DNA of 17,182 nt from Phycisphaerae bacterium (GTDB lineage Bacteria; Planctomycetota; Phycisphaerae; Sedimentisphaerales; SG8-4), in the NCBI GenBank assembly GCA_030603035.1, contig JAUVYQ010000043.1, positions 1-17,182 on the forward strand, given 5' to 3'. Below, one piece after another: positions 7,372 to 14,102 of the stretch (the first letter of the stretch is position 1; every line of letters starts with the position of its first letter). A program made the translations under genes and the position numbers. The notes beneath the pieces were generated by a model that was not told the DNA's origin, searched no databases, and saw only the letters and a list, made by a program, of their open reading frames with translations.

Positions 7372-7399
7372 AGTATACCCATTCTCGGACTGTTGTCAA
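7372..7399 (-). promoter_or_regulatory. Sigma70-like promoter, proximal
   Basis: On the minus strand TTGACA (7399-7394), a 16-base spacer and TATACT (7377-7372) fit the sigma70 consensus at 11 of 12 positions. Transcription would start near 7365 and give a leader of about 100 bases before the isomerase ATG. The placement supports the 7268 start rather than the longer open frame. Confidence 0.65.
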
Positions 7400-7416
7400 G
7401 GTTTGTTTTGTTTTTT

Positions 7417-7472
7417 TGTAACCGTTCACGGGTATTTTGACTGTATTTGGCAACGCACCCAATAAAATACCC
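7417..7472. promoter_or_regulatory. Inverted repeat and TGTAACCGTTCA site between two promoters
   Basis: GGGTATTTT (7430-7438) and AAAATACCC (7464-7472) form a perfect 9-bp inverted repeat with a 25-base gap. The 12-mer TGTAACCGTTCA (7417-7428) abuts it and recurs exactly at 7291-7302 near the ribosome site. Together they could be operators for a sugar-responsive repressor or a leader stem; no regulator gene is in the window. Confidence 0.4.
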
Positions 7473-7484
7473 AAGTTTTGTTTC

Positions 7485-7513
7485 AATTTAGCTCAAACTA
7501 TTAGTAATGTCAA
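7485..7513 (-). promoter_or_regulatory. Sigma70-like promoter, distal
   Basis: TTGACA (7513-7508), a 17-base spacer and TAAATT (7490-7485) on the minus strand, with 10 of 12 consensus positions and ideal spacing. It lies about 115 bases upstream of the proximal promoter and would read through the GGGTATTTT inverted repeat. Confidence 0.5.
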
Positions 7514-7773
7514 GTGTTTTTTCCTCGTGATGACCCATTTTTGCAAGGGTTTTGGCCATAAGCAATGATTTTTGAATAAGTTGTGTCATTCTGATACATA
7601 TTATCGCTCAGGCAGATTAGAATTTTTCTTCTCTGTTGACAAAAACTACCCCCATCCTGAGCTTGCGAGAGTTTTTTCATCGACTCTGCGCGTACCGTCA
7701 CCACAATGATCCTGATGCTGGAAGTATCGTAAATGCCCCACAAAGTGTACATATCTCACGGCGGCCTGATGCC
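7514..7773. other. Gene-poor stretch without a convincing gene
   Basis: An open frame of 80 codons exists on the minus strand (7510-7752). It has no recognisable domain, no clear ribosome site and no hydrophobic or motif pattern, so it is not called a gene. Nothing else is recognised before the octamer array. Confidence 0.5.
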
Positions 7774-7845
7774 CTGATTCGCTGATTGCCTGATTCGCCG
7801 ATTGCCTGATTCGCCGATTGCCTGATTGCCTGATTACCTGATTCC
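7774..7845. repeat. Octamer tandem array, nine CTGATTNN units
   Basis: Nine consecutive 8-bp units run without gaps: CTGATTCG, CTGATTGC, CTGATTCG, CCGATTGC, CTGATTCG, CCGATTGC, CTGATTGC, CTGATTAC, CTGATTCC. Only the last two bases and one T/C vary. The array is intergenic, about 190 bp downstream of the GH51 stop. A shorter relative with CCTGATAA units lies at 12264-12291. Confidence 0.9.
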
Positions 7846-7914
7846 CGCCTCACGTTTATAATAATTCCTTTCCATTTCCGACTTTTATTTTTTACCGCTG
7901 ATTTCGCCCTTTTT

Positions 7915-8035
7915 TTACCGCCGAGGCCGCAGAGAGCGCTGAGATTATTTTGAATAATTTCTTCTCTGCGTTCTCGGCGTTCTCCGCGGTTAATTCGTTG
8001 TTTTTCTTTGCGCTCTCAGCGTTCTCTGCGGTTAA
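7915..8035. repeat. Dispersed CGCAGAG/CGCCGAG repeat, three copies
   Basis: One copy (7915-7944) runs on the plus strand. A second (7963-7993) is inverted and forms a long stem with it around an AT-rich loop. A third copy (8005-8035) is on the minus strand and begins TTAACCGCAGAGAACGCTGA. The second copy is 30/31 identical to 4427-4457 and the third about 27/31. The third copy supplies the TAA stop of the GH51 gene. The inverted pair could also act as a transcription end for that gene. Confidence 0.88.
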
Positions 8036-10521
8036 TTTTTCCTTTCTCGATGCGCTGACAATTCGTAAAGGCAGATGCTCAACGGCGGCACGTTTAGCTT
8101 ATTAGAAATACCGTGAAGCAGCTTTTCTTCAATCACGACCTCTGGTGGTTTGCCGGGCTCGTTGTAAGCCATAGGGTCGGAGTGGGCAATCAGCCACAGC
8201 CGTCCTACGCCGCTTAGTCGGGCGCCTTTGATGTCCATCGGTAGTTCATATTTGTGCTCGGTGGGGTTGACGATGGCAACAATCAGGGCTTCTTCGCGGT
8301 CGCCGGCCCAGGCCGCTACCACATCGAGCGGGTAGGCATCACCGGTGATGGCCACCGGCAGAGTCCCGAAGCGCTGGCGGTAAAGTTTCAACGCCAGACC
8401 CGTCGTCTCGAAAGCAGCATCGGTCTTGGTGGTCTTGATGGCACCAATGACGTTGACGGTCTGGGCGTAATTGGCCATAAAGACGATGTCGCTGCTGCGA
8501 ATCATTTCGTGAAGGCCCGCGGCGATGCCCAGAGCGTCCCTGAGGAAATAACGGGTGCCGAGCTCGCCGAAGATATGTTTTCCATACCAGTAGTTCCATT
8601 CGTCGATGGCGATGCGGATGTCCTTGCCTTTTAGCGATTCAAATTTTTTGCGGTAATCGCGATGGGCCGTAACTTTGCCGCGGACTGCATCGGGGGCCTG
8701 GCGCACGTGCTCCATCACAAATTTCTTCGCTCCCCTGTAGAAGTGCTCGCTGATAAGGTCTATATATTCGGCGCAGTTCTTCATCATGCCCTCCGACCAG
8801 GAGCCGACAGCGCCGACGGCAATGAGTTTAATGGACGGATCAACCTTGCGCATCACCCTGGCGAAGAGGTTGTGCTTACGTACGTATTGATTCAGTGGCA
8901 TATAGCCCAGTTGCCATTTGCCGTACATTTCGTTGCCGATGCACCACCACTTGACATTGTAAGGTTGCCGATGACCGTTATCGGCGCGCCACTTACCCAT
9001 CGGTGTATCGGGCGAGCCGTTGGCGTATTCGACCTCCTCTGCCGCCGAGCGGCCGTCGCCGAGGCCGGAGTTGACGGCAATCATCGGTTCAGCACCGACC
9101 TCACGACAGAACATAATGAACTCATCGAGGCCGAAGTCGTTATGCTCGATGCCTTTCCAGGCGGGATTTTTGCGCGGCAGACGTTTGTCGCGCCAGCCGA
9201 TGCCGTCTTTCCAATCGTAACCGCTGACGAAGTTGCCGCCGGGCCAGCGATAAACCGGGGAATTGAGCTCCTTGAGCAGCTTGAGCGTGTCCGCCCGCAT
9301 ACCCTTGATATTGTCGGTAGGCATTAGTGAGGCGGTTCCAACACTAAATGTTCCCTTGCCACGCCCGACGATTTCCAGTCGGCCGTTGTCAGTCGTAGCT
9401 CCCGACTTGAAACGCAGTGGAAATTTCCTGAAACCATAGCTCCTGGAAATGCCTTTCTTGATTGTCACGGTGTTGCGTTCATCTTTGCCATCTCCCCAGA
9501 TAAGGCTGACTTTGATCGGCAGAGCTTCGGCGAGAGTAGCGACGACAATTCGTCCCGTGTATTCTTTTCCTTTAACCAGTCCCAGCTTATCCTGAAATAT
9601 TCCGTAGGGCTTACCATCACCGGACAATTGTATCTGGGGCGTATGCTCACCGACAAAAGAATTCTCCTTTCGCGTCCTGACAAAATCCTTGTTGCCGACA
9701 ATTTTCCACGGTGATTCTTTTGCTCCAACAGGGTAGTAGAACTTGCGGTCTTCGAGCATCTCCGCCCAGATGCCGCCGTAAATACATCGGCCAAGATGTT
9801 CGATAAACTGGCCGTAGATGTATTTCGAAACCGGCTCGCCGGTCTCGCTCGCATCGATTTTTACGGTCGGCTTCATAGTTTTAGTCGAAAGCAACTCAAG
9901 ACGCAGGTCATCAAACAATGCCTTGCCTGTGGACAACCCCCAGCCGCCAAAGAGACAGTTGATTTCCACGGCAGAATGGTCCCCCGAGTCGAACACAAAC
10001 TCGACGCGCGTCCAGTCCTTTGTTCCGGTAACAGCCGGCGTTTGCAGGGGTTGAATGTTGTGCAGATTCAACAATGCCCCTTTGCCGGACCCGGCAGCCA
10101 GATTTTCCGTTTTAATCCAGCCGGACAACCTGTATTGCGAGTGCGGCTTGATAGGTACCGAGGTCAGCCAGCCAATATCGGCACCGCTTTCTGACGACAG
10201 GCAAACGGCCCGCCTGCCTGTTCGGCCGCCCTCAACATAGGTGATCTCGACCTGATTTGTATCAGCCACCTGCGGGGCAACAATATTAACATCCACATAC
10301 TTGAATTCGCCTTTTCCGCCGTATGTTTGCGTTTTCCATCCCGCAGGCTTATTATTGACCGCTTTTTCGAATGAGGGATTTTCTATCAGATTGTCCGATT
10401 GAGCAGGCCTGTCACCGGATGAGGCGGTAACAGCTGCGCAGGACGTAATAGCTGGTATCACAAAAATCAAAAAGCCGATACAAACAAAACGAACTCTTCT
10501 TATCTTAATTCTGCTTTCCAT
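8032..10521 (-). CDS. GH51 alpha-L-arabinofuranosidase lipoprotein with N-terminal CBM-like domain
   Basis: An 829-residue secreted enzyme that removes terminal alpha-L-arabinofuranosyl units from arabinan, arabinoxylan or related glycans. The N terminus has basic residues, a hydrophobic run and a lipobox ITSC with Cys28, so it is probably a lipoprotein. Residues about 45-185 look like a CBM4/9-type jelly roll (NLIENPSFE, GW). The GH51 part starts at YIYGQFIEHLGRCIYGG. The acid/base is E531 in WWCIGNEMYG and the nucleophile is E641 in IRIAIDEWNYW. The ATG at 10521 is preferred: AAGGAG lies 7 bases upstream, while the ATG at 10527 is too close to it and 10557 precedes it. The C terminus ends in a dispersed repeat that contributes the stop. 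It is alone on its strand; free arabinose would suit the isomerase and araD products of the next operon. Confidence 0.93.
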   Translation of the reverse strand: MESRIKIRRVRFVCIGFLIFVIPAITSCAAVTASSGDRPAQSDNLIENPSFEKAVNNKPAGWKTQTYGGKGEFKYVDVNIVAPQVADTNQVEITYVEGGRTGRRAVCLSSESGADIGWLTSVPIKPHSQYRLSGWIKTENLAAGSGKGALLNLHNIQPLQTPAVTGTKDWTRVEFVFDSGDHSAVEINCLFGGWGLSTGKALFDDLRLELLSTKTMKPTVKIDASETGEPVSKYIYGQFIEHLGRCIYGGIWAEMLEDRKFYYPVGAKESPWKIVGNKDFVRTRKENSFVGEHTPQIQLSGDGKPYGIFQDKLGLVKGKEYTGRIVVATLAEALPIKVSLIWGDGKDERNTVTIKKGISRSYGFRKFPLRFKSGATTDNGRLEIVGRGKGTFSVGTASLMPTDNIKGMRADTLKLLKELNSPVYRWPGGNFVSGYDWKDGIGWRDKRLPRKNPAWKGIEHNDFGLDEFIMFCREVGAEPMIAVNSGLGDGRSAAEEVEYANGSPDTPMGKWRADNGHRQPYNVKWWCIGNEMYGKWQLGYMPLNQYVRKHNLFARVMRKVDPSIKLIAVGAVGSWSEGMMKNCAEYIDLISEHFYRGAKKFVMEHVRQAPDAVRGKVTAHRDYRKKFESLKGKDIRIAIDEWNYWYGKHIFGELGTRYFLRDALGIAAGLHEMIRSSDIVFMANYAQTVNVIGAIKTTKTDAAFETTGLALKLYRQRFGTLPVAITGDAYPLDVVAAWAGDREEALIVAIVNPTEHKYELPMDIKGARLSGVGRLWLIAHSDPMAYNEPGKPPEVVIEEKLLHGISNKLNVPPLSICLYELSAHRERKN

Positions 10522-10562
10522 TTCCATTCTCCTTAAAGGGACAATAATACCAAACACGCATC

Positions 10563-10578
10563 AAATCAATTTTGATTT
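10563..10578. promoter_or_regulatory. AT-rich inverted repeat in the divergent intergenic region
   Basis: AAATCAA-TT-TTGATTT is a 7-bp inverted repeat about 40 bases upstream of the GH51 start and upstream of the plus-strand broken genes. It may be an operator. No flanking promoter of convincing quality was found. Confidence 0.3.
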
Positions 10579-10662
10579 ACAGGGCAAAACGAACAAATCA
10601 CGTATCACACTTTCCTCCGAAAAGCCGGGGTTATTTATTTGATTGTTAGAGGTATATTCTAA

Positions 10663-10881
10663 GCCAAATCAAGAGAAATGCAACTCAATAATATCTTTGT
10701 CGTTGAGGACGTGATTGCGCTGGGCGTTTTGCCCGTCATAAACACCGGTCCCCCATATCCTTGCGAACTTCAGTTTGCCTGCCAATTCGAGGTGGACATC
10801 GCCTGGAAAAACGGTAAGCTTACAAACGCAGTTATACGCTCTAAATTGGGCCGTAAGTGCCGGGCAAGCGAAAAAAGATAG
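10663..10881 (+). pseudogene. C-terminal remnant resembling a GH95 alpha-L-fucosidase
   Basis: The last 30 or so residues (from base 10786) contain FEVDIAWKNGKLTNAVIRSK followed by LGRKCR. From memory of the family this matches the extreme C terminus of GH95-type fucosidases, where a beta-rich tail reads like GFEVDIxWKDGKLxxATIRS. The body of the enzyme, several hundred residues, is absent; the 36 codons before the match from the ATG at 10678 are not recognisable. The stop TAG overlaps the ribosome site of the symporter gene, the tight spacing expected of an operon. I read it as the stump left by a deletion that removed most of a fucosidase gene. The family assignment rests on a short match and is moderate. 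Confidence 0.55.
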
Positions 10882-10893
10882 GAGAACAGTTTT

Positions 10894-11835
10894 ATGCTTG
10901 CGGCAAGTTTAGCTATGGATCCAATCGATTTAACCATAATAGTTGTATATTTGGTCGGTATTGTCACCATCGGCTGTTTGGTTGGCTTTCGCCAACGCCG
11001 AACAGTGGAAGGGCAGGGCTATTTTCTTGCCGGCAGAACGCTCACCTGGCCTGTCATCGGGCTGGCGCTTTTCTCGACGAACATCTCGACCGTCCATCTG
11101 GTCAGTCTGGCAGAAGAAGGTTACAGAAACGGCCTTGCGTATGGCAACTTTGAGTGGATGGCGGCATTTACCCTGATCATGCTGGCACTGTTTTTTGCTC
11201 CATTCTACCTCCGTGCTAAGGTTGCAACGCTGCCTGATTTTCTTGAGAAGCGTTACAGCCGACCTTGTCGTGACTGGCTGGCGTTACTTTCAATAATTTC
11301 GGCTATCTTCATCCACATCGGCTTTTCGCTTTATGCCGGTGCTGTAGTGCTGGAAGGCATGTTCGGCATCAACATTATGACAAGCATTATTTCCGTTGCG
11401 GTCCTGACAGGTCTCTATACTATTATTGGAGGTCTGTTAGCTGTTGTTTTGACCGAGTCGATTCAAACCGTTGTTCTTATATTAGGAGCAGTATGTATAA
11501 CAGCGATTGGGCTTAGTCATGTGGGTGGATGGTCCGGATTGGCTGATTGTGTTGAACCGGTCAAACTGACGATACTTCGGTCATCTGACGATGCGTCGGG
11601 CCTTCCCTGGTATGCAGTTTTCTTAGGCTATCCTGTCATCGGTATCTGGTACTGGTGCGCCGACCAGACGATTGTCCAGCGCGTACTCGGCGCTAAAGAT
11701 GCCAATCACGCTCGCGTAGGGCCTTTGTTTGCCGGCTTTATCAAAATCCTGCCGGTGTTTATCTTCGTACTCCCGGGGCTGATTTGCCTCGGACTAATCA
11801 ACCAGGGTAAACTGCCCGATACCCTGGAGCACCCG
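10894..11835 (+). pseudogene. Sodium:solute symporter (SSS family), C-terminally truncated
   Basis: The first about 310 residues are a clear SSS-family sodium/sugar symporter. They include an N-terminal membrane helix (DLTIIVVYLVGIVTIGCLVG), YFLAGRTLTWPVIGLALFSTNIST, the sodium-site region around LPDFLEKRY, GGLLAVVLTESIQTVVLILGA, and YPVIGIWYWCADQTIVQRVLGAKD. The family normally has 500-600 residues and 13-14 helices. Here similarity ends after GKLPDT near base 11820, and the frame then runs through unrelated codons to a stop ending at 11937. The downstream DNA encodes another protein in another frame. AGGAGAA 6-12 bases upstream supports the ATG at 10894. It was probably the importer of the sugar released by the neighbouring glycosidases; as it stands it lacks its last four or more helices. 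Confidence 0.83.
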
Positions 11836-12220
11836 CGACATACATCGCGCATTGCACAAACACGGTTTCATCTCAACATACCATACCTGCGGCGGCATGA
11901 TGAATATCCTGGACCTCATTATAGAAAACGAAACTGACGCTTCGGAAACGCTCGCACCTGCAAGTGTAGGCGGAAACATCACAGAGCCGGAAAAGGTACG
12001 GCAGGTTTATTCACAAAAAGTAGCAATGATAGGCGGGATGGACCAGTTCAATGTACTAACTTCTGGGACCAAAGAGCAGATAGAAGCTGAAGTCCAGCGG
12101 CTATTTGAAGGGTTCGGAAAAGACGGCGGATACATCCTCTCCGCATCTGACCACTTCTTTGAGACCCCCGTTGAGAACCTCATAACCTTTGCCGAGGCGG
12201 CAAAGCAGTGTCTCTATTAG
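11822..12220 (+). pseudogene. Uroporphyrinogen decarboxylase-family (methyltransferase type) protein, C-terminal fragment
   Basis: The reading frame open after a stop at 11795 encodes the last third of a URO-D-family protein. HGFISTYHTCGGMMNIL contains the H-x-C zinc motif of MtaA-type methyltransferases. It is followed by ETLAPASVGGNITEPEKVRQVY, VAMIGGMDQFNVL, FGKDGGYILSASDHFFETPVEN and a normal-looking end. About 125 of the usual 340-380 residues remain. The fragment has no ribosome site; a TTG at 11852 is the first possible start. It overlaps the symporter's out-of-family tail in a different frame, so the two genes were joined at about 11815-11850. Members in this phylum are numerous and mostly uncharacterised; a role in methyl or sugar metabolism cannot be assigned. 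Confidence 0.83.
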
Positions 12221-12642
12221 AACTGTGATACATAAAGGCAAGAGGCTCAGGAAATCAGATGTTCAGGTAACCTGATAACCTGATAACCTGGCGAGATACC
12301 GTTTTTATCCCTGATTTCCCAGATGAACCCCGTAAGGCCAACGGTCTCTTACGGGATGAAGCCGTGCAAAGGAAATAAAATTTGTTAGAATAGGTGTAGG
12401 GTGGGGCTTGCCCCACCATTGTTTAATCTGTTCCCTCTGTGGCAATTCTATTGATTAAATTATTGACCAAAAACACTCTCGTTGGATAATCTTAACTTTA
12501 CGGATGCCGTCCTGAATTAGCCGAAGCCCTGATCAGGGCCGAACCGGATATTCGCCGTCGGTTTGATTATTGCGTTTTTAGTATTTGCCTATTTCTGCAT
12601 CTTTCAGATGCCATTTGTTTTGTTCGCAAATTAAGGCCGGCA
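12221..12642. other. Intergenic region between convergent genes with repeats and stem-loops
   Basis: It contains a short CCTGATAA octamer array (12264-12291), related to the one at 7774-7845. Stems are CCCGTAAG/CTTACGGG (12329-12355), GGTGGGG-CTTG-CCCCACC (12400-12417) and the palindrome GCCCTGATCAGGGC (12526-12539). The second stem could end transcription in either direction, but its T tract is weak. An open frame at 12533-12634 would encode a 33-residue hydrophobic peptide (VGLIIAFLVFAYF and so on) without a ribosome site. It may be a relic of a membrane gene. Confidence 0.55.
12400..12417. terminator. Possible terminator stem GGTGGGG-CTTG-CCCCACC
   Basis: A perfect 7-bp GC-rich stem with a 4-base loop, followed by ATTGTTT on the plus strand. 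It lies between the convergent URO-D fragment and miaB. The T run is poor, so it may equally be a repeat hairpin. Confidence 0.35.
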
Positions 12643-14058
12643 TCAGATAAGTTCACTGAAGAGGGTCAGCGGCGAGGTTCTGGTGATTTTTACTTTTGCA
12701 AACTCCCCGGCCAAAGACACCGGCCCGTTAAAGACCACTATGTAATCTGTTGCGGTCCTGCCGACCAATTGCGGACTGTTTCCACTGTCCGCCTTATTTA
12801 GATGCGGTTTTTTACTTGGCCCTTCAACTAAAACCTTTACCTCCTTATTTAAGAATTCCCTATTCAGTTCAGCACTTATTTTGTTTTGCACGTCAAGCAG
12901 CTCTATATTTCGCCTCTTCTTTACTTCCGCAGGGACATTATCTTCTTTTTCTTTTTCAGCGGCTGTACCCGGCCGAGATGAGTATTTGAAAATGAAACAA
13001 TTCTTATATTTCGCCTTTTTGACCAACGCGACAGTTTGCTGAAAATCCTCCTCCGTTTCCCCCGGAAACCCCACCATAAAATCGCCCGCAATCGCAATAC
13101 CCGGCACAACGGCTCTCGCTTTATTCAGCAGCTCCAGATATTCTCCCGCTGTATAACGCCGATTCATCGCACGGAGGATTCTGTCCGAACCGCTTTGCGC
13201 TGGTAGGTGCAGATAATTACACGCCTTCGGCAAATCAGCCATAGCCTGCAGAATATCATCGAAGAACTCTTCGGCTGGATAACTGGTAACAAATCTTAGC
13301 CACTCGATTCCATCGATTTCACTTGCCATCTCAAGCAAATCAGCCAAACAATAGGTCTTCTCGCCCGCGGTGTATTTATATGAATTTACCCTCTGGCCTA
13401 ATAGCGTAACCAGTTTCACTCCCTGGCCGGCCAATCTCTTTATCTGCTCGATTATCGCTGCCGGTGCACGCGAAGTTTCCGGCCCCCGCACGAAGGGGAC
13501 AATACAATACGTGCAGAAATTATTACAGCCCCGCATCGCCCGAACAAATGCCTGACCCGGTACGCCTGTCGGAAGCGTATCTTGCGATACTTGCCTGTCC
13601 TCGACACCATAAGCAGATTCGAATCTCTCAAGCGCCTGCGTTTGACTTTCAGAACTTCTTTGCCGAATCTTTTCCGTTACCGCTATGGTTTCCTTCTTTT
13701 CTCGCAGTGTTTCTGTTACCAGTTTGGTTATTTGTGGTATTTGTGCCGGCCCGCAAACTATATCGACCGCTTCCTGTTCAAACAGTTTGTTACCGAGCCG
13801 TTGTGCCATACATCCGATTACCCCGACCACCAAACCGGGCCGGCTCTTTTTGATATGTTTTAGATGCCCAAGATGCGAGAGAACTCGCTGTTCCGCATGT
13901 TGCCGAACCGAGCACGTATTTATCAAAACAACATCAGCGTCTTTAATGCCCTCAATAAGCTCGTAACCGGCCTCTTTAAGCGAAGCTGTTACCAGCGCAG
14001 TATCGAGCTTATTCATCTGACACCCGAAGCTTTTAATGTGCACGGTTAGAGTGCTCAT
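12643..14058 (-). CDS. miaB: tRNA-2-methylthio-N6-dimethylallyladenosine synthase (MiaB)
   Basis: A 471-residue radical SAM methylthiotransferase that adds the methylthio group to isopentenyladenosine-37 of tRNAs reading UNN codons. The N-terminal UPF0004 domain carries its three cluster cysteines in FGCQMN (C13), NTCSV (C49) and GCMAQ (C83). The radical SAM cluster is GCNNFCTYC (C178, C182, C185), followed by IVPFVRGPETSR, typical of MiaB. The C-terminal TRAM domain includes QLVGRTATDYIVVFNG. The ATG at 14058 gives a normal MiaB N terminus; a TTG at 14085 would add nine residues. Neither has a clear ribosome site. It lies 44 bases behind the radical SAM gene and is probably co-transcribed with it. 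MtaB and RimO are less likely because of the GCQMN and GCNNFC motifs. Confidence 0.92.
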   Translation of the reverse strand: MSTLTVHIKSFGCQMNKLDTALVTASLKEAGYELIEGIKDADVVLINTCSVRQHAEQRVLSHLGHLKHIKKSRPGLVVGVIGCMAQRLGNKLFEQEAVDIVCGPAQIPQITKLVTETLREKKETIAVTEKIRQRSSESQTQALERFESAYGVEDRQVSQDTLPTGVPGQAFVRAMRGCNNFCTYCIVPFVRGPETSRAPAAIIEQIKRLAGQGVKLVTLLGQRVNSYKYTAGEKTYCLADLLEMASEIDGIEWLRFVTSYPAEEFFDDILQAMADLPKACNYLHLPAQSGSDRILRAMNRRYTAGEYLELLNKARAVVPGIAIAGDFMVGFPGETEEDFQQTVALVKKAKYKNCFIFKYSSRPGTAAEKEKEDNVPAEVKKRRNIELLDVQNKISAELNREFLNKEVKVLVEGPSKKPHLNKADSGNSPQLVGRTATDYIVVFNGPVSLAGEFAKVKITRTSPLTLFSELI

Positions 14059-14102
14059 AAGTAAATGAATATACAGAATTTGCAATGCAAAATCAAATGC
14101 GG

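Noticed and set aside
7269..7382. N-terminal extension of the TIM-barrel isomerase starting MGILILSCC
   Set aside because: The stretch overlaps a strong promoter and a leader hairpin, and a good ribosome site plus signal peptide start exist at 7268.
7510..7752. Open frame of 80 codons on the minus strand
   Set aside because: No recognisable motif, no convincing ribosome site, and it lies in repeat-rich intergenic DNA.
7774..7845. CRISPR array
   Set aside because: The unit is only 8 bp with no spacers and no cas genes; it is a simple tandem repeat.
8254..9327. Long plus-strand open frames of 126 and 221 codons
   Set aside because: They run antisense within the GH51 gene, whose catalytic motifs are clear on the other strand; they are codon-bias shadows.
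11852..12220. A complete small URO-D-like gene
   Set aside because: Only the last third of the family is present, with no ribosome site, and the DNA upstream belongs to a symporter in another frame.
13464..13966. Plus-strand open frames opposite miaB and similar ones opposite the radical SAM gene
   Set aside because: Antisense to well-supported genes with conserved motifs; no ribosome sites or domains.
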